From Nitrospinaceae bacterium (GTDB lineage: Bacteria; Nitrospinota; Nitrospinia; Nitrospinales; Nitrospinaceae), in assembly GCA_029261535.1 (NCBI GenBank), contig JAJDBF010000028.1:1-35556 (forward strand): a DNA stretch of 35,556 nt, given 5' to 3'. This document shows, one piece after another, positions 8,386 to 17,353 of the stretch. Under the pieces are notes generated by a model. It was not told where the DNA came from and did not search any database. It saw only the letters and a list, made by a program, of their open reading frames with translations. Numbering within the stretch: the stretch's first letter is position 1; each line of letters begins with the position of its first letter. A program made the translations under genes and the position numbers.

Positions 8386-8410
8386 CCCGGTTTGACTCCC
8401 GTTTGATCGT

Positions 8411-10222
8411 TTAAACTTCGATGGCTGGAACGAGCGATTCGTCTTGTGCCATGGCTTTCACCTTGTCGCGTCCGAATCGGTCGAGGTAGAGCAGGAAATG
8501 TTCCCGCGAGAGGAATTTCCAGATCTTGTGGGAGGGGAAATTGTCCTGGATCAAACTATCAAAACGCTGGTACACATCCTGCACTTCATCGCGCGGCATG
8601 CCCTTGTTAATTTCGTAGTCAAACATGATCGCCATGTCGCGCTCCGGGTCGTGCGCAATTTTGTCGATGGAAAATCGGGCCGGATCGTGAAAGATCGCCG
8701 AATCTTTTTCGAGAGTGAATGTCGACTGCCCGACCGAGTGAATACTGCCGGTGCCCAGTTCGCTGTGGCGCAGGGTGAACTCGATGGTGTCTTCCGCCTC
8801 ATGCCGCTCTTCTGTTGGAAAACCAAAGAACAGGTAGAGGTGGTTCCAGATACCGGCGTTGGAACTGTTGGCCAGCACCATCTCTTCTGTTTTCTGATCA
8901 CAACCTTTGTCGATCAAATCCAGTATCCGGTCGTTGGCGCTTTCCAGCCCGAAGAACAGCATGAGAAATCCTGCCTTGAAGACATCGTGAAACAGGTCCT
9001 CTGTTTCCACAGAACCCGCTTCAAACTTGAGCATGCCGAGGGCACGCATGTCGACACCCTGATTTAAAATAGCGCGGGACATACGTTTGAACGCGTTCGG
9101 CGAGATGGCCTCATCGGAAAATGTGAAATAGCGCGTGCCGTGGCGTTTGCCGAAATAGTCGAGGTCTTCTGCCACCCGCTCTTCGTTATCCTTGCGATAA
9201 AAAGATTCATAGATGTGGCTGTGAGTGCAGAAGGTGCACTTCCCCCAGTAGCAACCGCGGCTCGCCATGTAAGGCAGTACCGGGTAAGGCATGAAGTATT
9301 TGTTCAGCGGCAGTTGGTCGAAGTTGGGTCGCGCCAGATCATCGTAAGACAAGGACTCGGCTTTTGCGTTCTGAACAACGCGGTCTTCCTTTAAATGCAC
9401 CAGGTTGGGCACGCTGTCGAGAGACGTGTTTTCCTTAAGCGCAGTCACCAGTCGTTCAAGCGGATGCTCGCCTTCGAACAGGATCAGACTGTGGAAGAAC
9501 TGCTCGAACAAAACCTGTTTGTTGTGGAGGATGTCAATGTGGCGGGTGAAGACACTGCCGCCGACGACGACATGCAAATTGGGGTGACGCTCACGCATCA
9601 TGCGCGCCAGAGTCAACCCGGCGATGACCTGCCCGACATGGATGATGGAAATACCGAGCACACCGTATTGCCCCCAATCGGCGCGGTCCATGAAGCGTTC
9701 TTCAAACAGCGATAAATAAGGGTTGGTGACGCGGTTAGCAGTGGCAGACAGGATGCCGTCAAGATGTTCTTCCGGGTTGCCCTGCATGAAAAACGATTCC
9801 AGGTCGATCCGGCTGGGCGAGTGCGCATAAGAGATCAGCTTCATCGCAATCTTGAGCGTGGTGTAGGCCTGCTTGTACACCGGAAACTGGAAAAACATGT
9901 CCTCGTCCCGCAGGGCAGACTTGGCATCTTCCACACCATTCAAAACTGAATCCAGAAACCCGCGGTCGCCCAGAATTTGTCGGTAAACTATTTTGACCTC
10001 GTTTTCCTCCGGCGTGTAGGCCGGGGCAGAGAGGCGTTGTCGTATTTTATCGACGCACTGGCTCAGATAATCTTTGGTGAGGAAGGTGTCGTAGGTTTCC
10101 AGGTTGAAATCGAACTGATCCACCTCGTGACCCATTTTTTCCAGATAGCCCTTGAGCGTTGGCAGTGCCAGGTAGGGCTGGCTGGGAAACCATTGCGGTG
10201 GAAACACCAGGGCTGTTTTCAT
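8411..10222 (-). CDS. Radical SAM protein with B12-binding-like N-terminal domain
   Basis: 603 residues, the length usual for B12-dependent radical SAM proteins. The N-terminus (MKTALVFPPQWFPSQPYLALPTLKGYLE) and residues 185-225, ending VVVGGS, fit the Rossmann-type B12-binding domain, but the DxHxxG ligand motif is absent (SIIHVGQ instead). The cluster-binding cysteines are C324, C329 and C332 (GCYWGKCTFC), i.e. CX4CX2C rather than the common CX3CX2C. A radical SAM barrel follows, with GLESANDRILDLIDKG (about 455-475) typical of this class. It stands alone, flanked by repeats, with no obvious substrate gene nearby. Related proteins methylate or rearrange lipids, tetrapyrroles or peptides; the substrate here is unknown. 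Confidence 0.8.
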   Translation of the reverse strand: MKTALVFPPQWFPSQPYLALPTLKGYLEKMGHEVDQFDFNLETYDTFLTKDYLSQCVDKIRQRLSAPAYTPEENEVKIVYRQILGDRGFLDSVLNGVEDAKSALRDEDMFFQFPVYKQAYTTLKIAMKLISYAHSPSRIDLESFFMQGNPEEHLDGILSATANRVTNPYLSLFEERFMDRADWGQYGVLGISIIHVGQVIAGLTLARMMRERHPNLHVVVGGSVFTRHIDILHNKQVLFEQFFHSLILFEGEHPLERLVTALKENTSLDSVPNLVHLKEDRVVQNAKAESLSYDDLARPNFDQLPLNKYFMPYPVLPYMASRGCYWGKCTFCTHSHIYESFYRKDNEERVAEDLDYFGKRHGTRYFTFSDEAISPNAFKRMSRAILNQGVDMRALGMLKFEAGSVETEDLFHDVFKAGFLMLFFGLESANDRILDLIDKGCDQKTEEMVLANSSNAGIWNHLYLFFGFPTEERHEAEDTIEFTLRHSELGTGSIHSVGQSTFTLEKDSAIFHDPARFSIDKIAHDPERDMAIMFDYEINKGMPRDEVQDVYQRFDSLIQDNFPSHKIWKFLSREHFLLYLDRFGRDKVKAMAQDESLVPAIEV

Positions 10223-10487
10223 TGGGACTTTCTATCAGTTAATTCTTGCAGTGAATTCTTGTAGTGGATGCTTGATTGCTCTTTATCTTATGTGAGTCAG
10301 GCAAAGCCTGTCAATGTGAGGCTGGGAAAATGGAGGTTCTTTTTCGGATTTCACCAGATTGGGGTGAGATGAGGGTTTTCTGGAGGTTGCGTTGACTGGA
10401 GAAGTTTCGGGAAAGTCTTGGCTTCGGCTAATGTGTTTAAAAACTGTAAATGGCAGGAGTTGACTCTTGTCGAAGCGGAGTAAAAAA

Positions 10488-12179
10488 TTACTGGATCATT
10501 TTTTCCAATAGCTCTGTGGCCTGAGTTGAAGGTACTGGACGAGAGAACAGGAATCCCTGGTAGGTATGGCATCCCATCTCATTGAGCATCTCCATTTGAG
10601 CCGGAGTTTCAACACCCTCGGCGATGGTCGTGATGTTGAGAGCTTTGGCCATGGCAATGATGGCGCAGACAATCGCCTGATTGGCATGACCTTTAATATC
10701 TCCACAAAATGCACGATCAATTTTGATGACCTCGGCATTGATGTTTTTTATGTAACTTAATGAGGAAAACCCCGTCCCAAAATCATCAATAGAAATGGTG
10801 AGACCCAAACGCCTGAATTCCTCAATGACAGAGAAGGCGGAATCAGGGTTTTCCAGAAACGCGCTTTCAGTCAGTTCAATTTCAAGGTGGTGCCCGGTTA
10901 CCCCTTCTTCTTGCATGGTTTGGGCAAACTCCTGCACCAGGTTTGGCATGGTGAGTTGGACGGCTGAGACATTGACCGCAAGGCGGAACCCCTTCAATCC
11001 TTTATCGGTCCATATTTTTTTCTGGCGGCAAGCCTCTCTCCAGACCCATTTCCCGAGATCCAAAATCAACCGGGTTTCTTCGGCGATGGGGATAAACTGG
11101 CCCGGTGAGATATGGCCCAGTTTCGGGTGATTCCAGCGAATCAACGCCTCCATGCCAGTAATCTTGCCCGAGGAGAAATTGATTTGTGGCTGGTAGTGGA
11201 GTTCAAACAGGTTCCGGTCAATCGCTTTCCTGATTTCCAGCGTAAGCTGATATTCGGTTCTTTCTTTGAGTCCTAATTGTGAATCGAAAAAAGAATAATG
11301 GTTGCCGCCACTGCGTTTGGCGTGATACATGGCGGTCTCGGCATTTTTTACCAGGGAAGGTGCATTCGTTCCATCGTTGGGATACAGGGTGATGCCGATA
11401 GAAGGCGTGATGTAGATATCTTTTTCCAGGTATACGAAAGGTTTTCTGAAGCACTGGATGATTTTACGTACCATTTTTGCCGCATCCGCGGCCTTGCTGA
11501 TTTGAGGGAAGATAACAATGAACTCGTCTCCCCCAATACTTCCCAGCGTGTCGTCAGCGCGAATTTGTTTCCCGATTCTACGGCCAACATCTTCAAGTAA
11601 TACGTCGCCGACAAGGTGGCCGAAAGTCTCGTTAATAATTTTGAAGTTATCCAGGTCAATCAGCATGAGGGCTAGAAATTCCTGGTGGCGGTTGGAATGG
11701 GCAAGAGCCTGATTCAAACGGTCGAACAGGAGTTCCCGGCTGGTCAGGGTCTCGGAGGAGTTCAAGGTGTTTTTCGGAGAGGCTAACGGCTTCCTCCGGT
11801 CTTCGTAGGGTGACTTTTGAAAAACCAGTGCGTACCCGGGATCCTTTTCGATAGTGACTTCTTCGGTCAACACCTTATAACTACGTTTTCTTGTATTGAA
11901 GGTGAAGGGATATGTGGCGGCATTAGGCGAGGTCATTTTTGGTGCTTTTCCCAGTTTTTTAACCGGCTCAAGTGAACCGAGATGATCATTGTGTTGGTCC
12001 ATTATGGTGATAATTTTTTCCCCTTCGATATCTTTTGCCAGCATATGGAACATGGATTCTGCCGCTGGATTGATCCAAATGATGGCTCCGGATTTCCGGA
12101 CCAGAACGACAGGGTCAGAAAGTTGGCTAAAGACACTTAGCCATGGGCTGTGTTTGGTGGTAGAAATAAAATCGAGCAT
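10488..12179 (-). CDS. PAS-GGDEF-EAL cyclic-di-GMP signalling protein
   Basis: 563 residues from ATG 12179, which has AAGGTG eight bases upstream; the GTG at 12191 would overlap that site. A PAS domain is at about 15-120, a GGDEF domain at about 140-300 and an EAL domain at about 310-563. GGDEF is intact (216-220) with an RxxD inhibitory site (RADD, 207-210). The EAL motif is intact (EALIRW, from 344), and DDFGTGFSSL and the later Lys and Glu residues of phosphodiesterases are present. It could both make and break c-di-GMP. There is no membrane segment. It lies 134 bases downstream of the membrane GGDEF gene on the same strand and is probably co-transcribed. Confidence 0.9.
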   Translation of the reverse strand: MLDFISTTKHSPWLSVFSQLSDPVVLVRKSGAIIWINPAAESMFHMLAKDIEGEKIITIMDQHNDHLGSLEPVKKLGKAPKMTSPNAATYPFTFNTRKRSYKVLTEEVTIEKDPGYALVFQKSPYEDRRKPLASPKNTLNSSETLTSRELLFDRLNQALAHSNRHQEFLALMLIDLDNFKIINETFGHLVGDVLLEDVGRRIGKQIRADDTLGSIGGDEFIVIFPQISKAADAAKMVRKIIQCFRKPFVYLEKDIYITPSIGITLYPNDGTNAPSLVKNAETAMYHAKRSGGNHYSFFDSQLGLKERTEYQLTLEIRKAIDRNLFELHYQPQINFSSGKITGMEALIRWNHPKLGHISPGQFIPIAEETRLILDLGKWVWREACRQKKIWTDKGLKGFRLAVNVSAVQLTMPNLVQEFAQTMQEEGVTGHHLEIELTESAFLENPDSAFSVIEEFRRLGLTISIDDFGTGFSSLSYIKNINAEVIKIDRAFCGDIKGHANQAIVCAIIAMAKALNITTIAEGVETPAQMEMLNEMGCHTYQGFLFSRPVPSTQATELLEKMIQ

Positions 12180-12282
12180 TTTAACGGGCACCTTTAAAAA
12201 TTACTTCTGGTAGCAAGTCCTCATGCAAAGCAATGGAGGTCAAGCTGTTGGAATAGATAATTTTGAACTATTGAGACCTTAT

Positions 12283-12318
12283 CCTGAAACTCCTGCGAAT
12301 AATTCGCCTGGTTTCAGG
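12283..12318. other. Palindrome at the end of the GGDEF gene
   Basis: CCTGAAAC (12283-12290) pairs exactly with GTTTCAGG (12311-12318), and inside it GCGAA pairs with TTCGC around TAA. On the minus strand it overlaps the stop codon of the sensor-GGDEF gene. No T-tract follows on that strand, so it may stabilise or partly attenuate the transcript between the two c-di-GMP genes rather than terminate it. Confidence 0.5.
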
Positions 12319-13543
12319 GAACCACCGTCTTGGCCTCAAACCCTGCAATTTGGTTCCTTCCCTGCGACTTGGCCTGATAAAGACTCTTGTCTGCCTGGGA
12401 GATATGGGCGTTGATATCTCCGATAGAAGGGTCAAAGGTACTGACACCACCGCTAAGAGTGATCTTCAAGGAGTGCCCATTGAACGGAATGACAACTTTT
12501 TCAACAGCGGTTCTGATTTTTTCAGCAAGTCTCAAGGCTCCTGAAAAATCCGTTTCAGGTTGAAGAATCAAAAACTCCTCTCCTCCCCAACGGCACACAG
12601 TGTCCATTTTCCGGGTTTCGTTGAGGAGAGTCTCGGCAATTCGAATGAGAACGGCATCTCCTGCATCGTGGCCATGTATGTCGTTAATTGATTTGAAGAA
12701 ATCAAGGTCGGCCAGGAATATGGAAAAGGACCTTCCTGTCCGTGAATGTCTGTTTATTTCTTCCTCAATTTTAAGCAACATCCCTCGCCTGTTGGTAAGC
12801 TCGGTCAGGGGGTCGGTCATGGAAACCAATTCCAGGTCGTGTAGCATCGAGGAAATTCTTCGGTTCATTGTGCCAATGACAAGCAAAAGCCCGCCAAACG
12901 TGAGAAGGGAAATAAGAAAAAGAATCGCCAGCGCAAGCAACAGAACACGAAACAATTCTTCTCTGTAGAGGGTGACATCCTCATATATTTCAATAGCCCC
13001 GATGATGTCTCCGGTCCTGTTACGGATGGGCAGATAGGTTTCGATGACATCAATGTCGAGTTGTAACTCACCTTCCAGGTCTTCCAGGTCCGTTTTGGCT
13101 TTTAAAACGGAGACCAATTCACCTTGCCAAACTCGGGCGAGTCTCAGGCTTCCATGATGCACATCACCGATGACGGAAAAATCCGTGCTGAACAGAATTG
13201 TATTGTCCAGACTGTAAATTTTTATTTTGGCGATTTTGAAAGGAGTCAGGTAGGTTTTGACTGTGTCACGGATGGATTCCAGGGCATCTTGGCTAATTTG
13301 GAGAACATCCTTTCCGGATGCATCCAAGCCAACCAGAACATTGTATTCATTTTCCACTATAACTTTGGAAATACTTTGGGCGTGGCCCTTGGCGAACCGG
13401 AATAAATGGTTGTTAAAAATTTTATAAAAACCACCCCCGACGCTGACCAGAATCAGTAGTACAGAGCCTGCGGCAAAGAAGGAAGATATCTTCAGCATCT
13501 GCTGGTGCCTTACTTTCGAGAATAGACGATCAAGAAATGACAT
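12314..13543 (-). CDS. Membrane sensor diguanylate cyclase
   Basis: 409 residues. Transmembrane helices at about 22-42 and 199-223 enclose a periplasmic sensor region of about 155 residues that resembles a single Cache-type ligand-binding domain (it ends LPIRNRTGDIIGAIEIYEDVT). The cytoplasmic C-terminus is a GGDEF domain with GGEEF at 320-324 and an RxxD inhibitory site (RKMD, 311-314), so it should be an active, feedback-inhibited cyclase making c-di-GMP from two GTP. A perfect Fur-type box lies 71 bases upstream of its start, suggesting iron-dependent expression. Confidence 0.9.
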   Translation of the reverse strand: MSFLDRLFSKVRHQQMLKISSFFAAGSVLLILVSVGGGFYKIFNNHLFRFAKGHAQSISKVIVENEYNVLVGLDASGKDVLQISQDALESIRDTVKTYLTPFKIAKIKIYSLDNTILFSTDFSVIGDVHHGSLRLARVWQGELVSVLKAKTDLEDLEGELQLDIDVIETYLPIRNRTGDIIGAIEIYEDVTLYREELFRVLLLALAILFLISLLTFGGLLLVIGTMNRRISSMLHDLELVSMTDPLTELTNRRGMLLKIEEEINRHSRTGRSFSIFLADLDFFKSINDIHGHDAGDAVLIRIAETLLNETRKMDTVCRWGGEEFLILQPETDFSGALRLAEKIRTAVEKVVIPFNGHSLKITLSGGVSTFDPSIGDINAHISQADKSLYQAKSQGRNQIAGFEAKTVVP

Positions 13544-13613
13544 AACGAAAGAGAGCCTCTCCAGCTAAAAACAAGTCAGGCGTAAAAAGAGTGTATTTCG
13601 GGAAATTAATTAA

Positions 13614-13628
13614 TGATAATGATTATCA
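13614..13628. promoter_or_regulatory. Fur-type box (7-1-7 palindrome)
   Basis: TGATAAT-G-ATTATCA is an exact match to the 7-1-7 core of the ferric uptake regulator consensus. It lies upstream of the minus-strand diguanylate cyclase (start 13543), which is the nearest gene. The plus-strand gene at 13978 is 350 bases away with its own promoter in between. Regulation by Fur is inference from the motif. Confidence 0.75.
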
Positions 13629-13861
13629 ATAATAAAACAAGGAGTGGCTAAAGTCAAGTTTTATGCCTATTTTCCTCTGGTTTTTGGGTATCTGGGTGAA
13701 TTGGGTGGGAATTTAAATGTTTAAATGAATGAGGAGCCAAACAGGTAAGTCTTGTTTGCCCCTCCCCACCTATGAGGGTAATGGTGATGGTCATGTAGAA
13801 AATGAACGCCTGTTCTGTAGAGGATTGACTAAATTCGGGGGTTTTTCTACCCGCAATAAGC
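13629..13861. other. Spacer without recognised gene
   Basis: This is AT-rich DNA between the Fur-type box and the promoter at 13862. I see no supported ORF, only a small imperfect palindrome near 13738-13762 (CAAAC...GTTTG). It probably holds the divergent promoter for the diguanylate cyclase, but no clear hexamer pair was found on that strand. Confidence 0.3.
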
Positions 13862-13891
13862 TTGACACCCTGAATCCTGGCGGGATATAAT
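13862..13891 (+). promoter_or_regulatory. Consensus sigma70 promoter heading the accessory region
   Basis: TTGACA (13862-13867) and TATAAT (13886-13891) are separated by 18 bases, a perfect match at both hexamers. Transcription should start near 13898, about 80 bases before the first codon at 13978. It is the strongest-looking promoter in the window. Confidence 0.85.
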
Positions 13892-13977
13892 CCGCAATCC
13901 TGCCAAATCTGATAACGCCTTTTGTTTTATAGGGTTTATGCATTTGGCGCATCCGCATTTTTGAAGGAGAGAACACC

Positions 13978-14592
13978 TTGAGCGAAGAAGAGGCTAATCA
14001 GGATCCGGCGCAGGCCACCGGAGAGGAAGCTGAAGACAAGGACCAGAGTGCCCGTACCGAGGACCCTCTTTCGGATCTTTCGGAACTTGAAAAAATAAAG
14101 AAAGAGCTTCAGGAGGAAAAAGAAAAAGCCGCCCAGGAGCTTGAAGAAGGCGAAGAAGAGGAAGATCTGCGTGAAGTCGATTATCTGCAGAAACTCATCA
14201 CCCTCTGCGTGCAGTTTGATCACCACGTTGGCATGTTTCTCATGCCGAGTTATATCGACTGCGGACTCAAATACAATCACAAACTGGCCGACAGCTATAT
14301 GAAACATCTCGTCACCATTCAGGGGTTCCTGCGCTTACTGGAAAAAGTGGATGGCGTGACCCGTGAAGCAGTGACCAAGGATTGCATCATCCGCCTGCGC
14401 AATGTTTTGCAGGAGATTAGCAAGAACATGGTGAAGCCGCTGTACAAGGAAGTCGGGCTGATGAAGAAAAAACCAAAGATGGAAAACCTGGACAACTTCA
14501 AGACCAACTGGAACGAGCGGCTGAACGAAATGCAACAAGCCTGCGACTTCGAGTATCAAAAGCTGGATGTCAAGGCACTCACCGTCAATTAA
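13978..14592 (+). CDS. Acidic, helical hypothetical protein
   Basis: 204 residues. The start is TTG at 13978, supported by AAGGAGA seven bases upstream. Residues 1 to about 65 are Glu/Asp/Lys-rich with a likely coiled coil (ELEKIKKELQEEKEKAAQEL). Residues 65-204 look all-helical, with LQKLITLCVQFDHHVGMFL and LRLLEKVDGVTREAV as recognisable blocks. No signal peptide or membrane segment, and no family is recognised. It is the first gene after a consensus promoter and is followed by a strong terminator, so it may be an independent, well-expressed unit. The acidic start MSEEE... is shared with many neighbours in the cluster. Confidence 0.75.
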   Translation: MSEEEANQDPAQATGEEAEDKDQSARTEDPLSDLSELEKIKKELQEEKEKAAQELEEGEEEEDLREVDYLQKLITLCVQFDHHVGMFLMPSYIDCGLKYNHKLADSYMKHLVTIQGFLRLLEKVDGVTREAVTKDCIIRLRNVLQEISKNMVKPLYKEVGLMKKKPKMENLDNFKTNWNERLNEMQQACDFEYQKLDVKALTVN

Positions 14593-14719
14593 TAGAAAAC
14601 CTTCGCAAGGTGGCAGGCCGACCAGGCATCGCACCTGTTCAGGAGCCGTTTTTCGCGTTCTTGAACTCAGTTCGCCAACGGGAGGTCAGGGGTTTACGGT
14701 TCTTGTCAGATAATAATTG
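14593..14719. repeat. Dispersed repeat block with 28-bp hairpin copy 1
   Basis: It begins right after the TAA stop with an AACCTTCGCAAGGTGG hairpin module, followed by GGCCGACC. Positions 14638-14665 hold a degenerate copy of the 28-bp hairpin (TTCAGGAGC...CGTTCTTGAA). Confidence 0.6.
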
Positions 14720-14753
14720 CGGAAGTGCCCCAATGGCCTTCCGCTTTTTTTTT
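14720..14753 (+). terminator. Rho-independent terminator
   Basis: GCGGAAG-t-GCC pairs with GGC-CTTCCGC (loop CCAAT, one bulged T) and is followed by eight T at 14746-14753. It should end the transcript from 13978. Confidence 0.85.
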
Positions 14754-14780
14754 GCCCTTGATACAAGGGCGGAGTAATTT

Positions 14781-15797
14781 ATGAGCGAAGATAATACTGA
14801 AAATAAAGAGGAGGAAGCCCCGGATTCGGCGGAGCTGACCTTAAGCGAAGGCACCGAAATTGTTCCGGAGGAACGCCCGGCGTGGATGGATGTTGATCAT
14901 TCCAAGCTGTATGTGTGGGTGGCCGATGCTAACAATGATCGTATCCAGAAATTCGACGGTAACGGCAATTTCCTGATGGAGTTTGGTCGTTCGGCCGGAA
15001 CCCGTGCGCCTTATGAGCCGGGCCAGTTTAAAGGTCCATTTTCGGTAGCCGTCGATATGGAAGGCAATATCTGGGTGGCGGATACGGGGTGTCACCGCGT
15101 ACAAAAATTTGAGGAAGATGGCGAGTTCCTGCTTGAGTTTGGTACCGAAGGCTACGGGCAGGACAAGTTTTACTGGCCGGAAAATATCATCGCGGAACCG
15201 ACCGGCACCATTCTGGTGGCCGACACAGCCAACCATTGCATCAAACGGTTTGATAACGATGGCGACTTTTTAATGGGCTTCGGCTTCGCTGGCGATTTTG
15301 ACGGCTTCATGAAATTCCCTACCGGGCTTTCGCTGGACGAGGAAGGTAATATTTATGTCGCCGACCGGGACAACCAGCGCGTCCAGATTTTCAACGAAGA
15401 AGGCCAGTTCCTCTCCAAGTTTGGCGAGTACGGTACCGAAGAGTCACGCTTCAATTATCCCAGTGATGTCGCGGCCCGGCGGGATGGTACTCTGCTCGTG
15501 GTCGAGAAAAGTCAGAACCGGATTCAGCAGTTTGATCGCGACGGCAATTTTATTGCCGTTCACGGAGAATTTGGCAAGCGCGACGGGCAGTTCAATTGCC
15601 CTATGGGAATTGTGGAAGACCCTTACGGGTTTGTCTATGTGATTGATACCCTCAACCATCGGCTCCAGAAATTTGATCCTGATATGGGATTTTCCAAAAA
15701 ATGGGGTACGGTGGGCGGCGAGCCCCGGCAGTTCCATAATCCGGTGGGCCTGGCCCTTTCCTGGGAACCCGACTGGGCACCGCAAGAAGAAGATTAA
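14781..15797 (+). CDS. Six-bladed NHL-repeat protein
   Basis: 338 residues; ATG has GGAG six bases upstream. After an acidic N-terminus (1-32) there are six NHL repeats, each with the core [IV]-x-VADxxNxRIQKF-DxDGxFLxxFG, at about residues 43-69, 90-119, 137-165, 184-212, 231-260 and 279-307. This predicts a complete six-bladed propeller. There is no signal peptide, so it should be cytoplasmic, whereas many bacterial NHL proteins are exported. A binding platform is the likely role. It opens the run of Lcl, TPR and LRR genes, which suggests that it takes part in the same assembly. Blade five is degenerate (VVEKSQNRIQQF). Confidence 0.9.
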   Translation: MSEDNTENKEEEAPDSAELTLSEGTEIVPEERPAWMDVDHSKLYVWVADANNDRIQKFDGNGNFLMEFGRSAGTRAPYEPGQFKGPFSVAVDMEGNIWVADTGCHRVQKFEEDGEFLLEFGTEGYGQDKFYWPENIIAEPTGTILVADTANHCIKRFDNDGDFLMGFGFAGDFDGFMKFPTGLSLDEEGNIYVADRDNQRVQIFNEEGQFLSKFGEYGTEESRFNYPSDVAARRDGTLLVVEKSQNRIQQFDRDGNFIAVHGEFGKRDGQFNCPMGIVEDPYGFVYVIDTLNHRLQKFDPDMGFSKKWGTVGGEPRQFHNPVGLALSWEPDWAPQEED

Positions 15798-15855
15798 GCT
15801 GTCCAAGTTTGATACAATACACACACATCACGCCTTTCATTTTTTTACAGGGACC

Positions 15856-16539
15856 ATGGTTGACTTGTTTTTCAAAATGAAAAAGTCGGCAGTGACCGCC
15901 GGGTTGACTGTTCTCCTTTTGAGTGGGGTGGGTCAGGCTTGGGCAGAGAGTTCTGCGGGATTTGACCCCGGCTTTGATAGTCAGATTCTTACCATGACTA
16001 AACCCAAGGCCGAGCTTGCGCCTTCCACCAACGCGCGCTATCAGGACAACAAGGACGGCAGTGTGCTGGACCTGGTAACCGATGTGGTCTGGGCTCAAGA
16101 TGATTCGTATCAGCGGACCCGCGACTGGATTAACTGGAATGATGCGCAGACCTACATCAAAAAACTGAACGCAAAAAATTTCGGCGGTTCAACCCATTGG
16201 CGTTTACCCAACAAGGAAGAACTGGCGAGCCTGTTCGATGAAAGCTCATCCATTCCCTGGGATTATTACTGGACCACTAACATAGTGCATATGGACCCGA
16301 TCTTTGGACACAGCCATTGTTGCTATTGGTCGAGAGAAGAGTACCGTGAGGAAATGGCCTGGGGGTTCAATTATATTCGGGGCCGCGCCTACATTAGCAG
16401 TAAGGGCGGTATCCAGAAATCTCTCACCGCGATCAGGCCAGTGCGCGACCTTACCTCGGAAGAAAAAATTAAATCAGATTCCCTGCGGGCGGAACTTGGA
16501 GACGCGGTGAGAGCTCCTGCCGAAAAAAATAATGAGTGA
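15856..16539 (+). CDS. Exported Lcl/DUF1566-domain protein
   Basis: 227 residues from ATG 15856 (GGGA upstream, though close); ATG 15877 would also keep the signal peptide. The signal peptide ends AWA/ES at residue 30. One Lcl_C (DUF1566) domain spans about residues 55-205: ARYQDNKDGSVLD, VVWAQDDSY, WNDAQTYIKKLN, HWRLPNKEEL, YYWTTN, AIRPVRDL. This domain has a C-type-lectin-like fold and is usually part of surface or secreted proteins. It is the only member of the local family with an export signal. Its end overlaps the next start by eight bases (ATGAGTGA), so translation is coupled to the TPR gene. Ligand unknown. Confidence 0.85.
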   Translation: MVDLFFKMKKSAVTAGLTVLLLSGVGQAWAESSAGFDPGFDSQILTMTKPKAELAPSTNARYQDNKDGSVLDLVTDVVWAQDDSYQRTRDWINWNDAQTYIKKLNAKNFGGSTHWRLPNKEELASLFDESSSIPWDYYWTTNIVHMDPIFGHSHCCYWSREEYREEMAWGFNYIRGRAYISSKGGIQKSLTAIRPVRDLTSEEKIKSDSLRAELGDAVRAPAEKNNE

Positions 16540-17353
16540 CGAAGAACAGACAGAAGGTTTGGAAGATGATGCCTCTCTAGCGGAGGGGCAGGCGGACGCT
16601 CAGGCGGAAGACGACCTCAGTAAAAACTTCCAGGAAAAAGAAGACGATCCGCTGGAACGCGCCCAGAAAGAAGGCGGCGAAGAGGCCGAGTTTGATCTGG
16701 CGGCGCAGATCGCCGAGTTTGAGACCCAGATAGAGGAAGAGCCGGACAACCCGGTCCACCACTACAATCTGGGCGAAGCCATGGAAGAGATGGGGGACAT
16801 CGACCGGGCTCTCGAAGAATACAATCTGGCTCTGACCCTCGACAATGAAAAAGATTTTCATTCCATCATTCATTTTGGAATAGGCAACCTCTACTACCAT
16901 GATCTGTTGTCGGGCATACAAGCGGTTGTGGTTAAAAGTTCGGTAGGTCTGCACTCAGCGCACAAACCCGGAGCTCAGATCACCGAGGTCAATGACGACG
17001 ATTACGATGTCCCGCTCGGTCATTTTGAAAAGGCTCTGGAGTTTCTGGATCATTTGAAAGCCGATGACGATCTGGTCGAATACATCGCCAAAGAAACACC
17101 GGGGCAGATGGCGAACCTGTTTTATAAATGGGCGTCTGACCTGATCGACAAGGCCCGGCAGATTGACCTCTATGGGGGCGAAAAAGAGGATGTCAATACG
17201 GCCCTGCGTTTTCTGAAAAAGGCGTTGGATATCGATCCGAATCACGCCCAGGCCGGGTTGATGGTCGGCTACGCAAAAAAAATGCTGGCCATTGGCTGGA
17301 CGATTTATGACGAATACGGATTTGAAGCTAAAGAAATCCCAGGTGACGGCTAA
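16532..17353 (+). CDS. TPR protein with acidic N-terminus
   Basis: 273 residues. Residues 1 to about 55 are strongly acidic. A TPR pair follows (VHHYNLGEAMEEMGDIDRALEEYNLALTLD, about 74-105), then a longer helical region with another TPR-like unit (ALRFLKKALDIDPNHAQAGLMVGYAKKML, about 225-255). It is cytoplasmic by lack of a signal. Its start lies inside the 3' end of the exported Lcl gene, so the two are made in step. A role as adaptor or chaperone for Lcl-domain partners is a reasonable inference, not shown by the sequence. Confidence 0.8.
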   Translation: MSDEEQTEGLEDDASLAEGQADAQAEDDLSKNFQEKEDDPLERAQKEGGEEAEFDLAAQIAEFETQIEEEPDNPVHHYNLGEAMEEMGDIDRALEEYNLALTLDNEKDFHSIIHFGIGNLYYHDLLSGIQAVVVKSSVGLHSAHKPGAQITEVNDDDYDVPLGHFEKALEFLDHLKADDDLVEYIAKETPGQMANLFYKWASDLIDKARQIDLYGGEKEDVNTALRFLKKALDIDPNHAQAGLMVGYAKKMLAIGWTIYDEYGFEAKEIPGDG

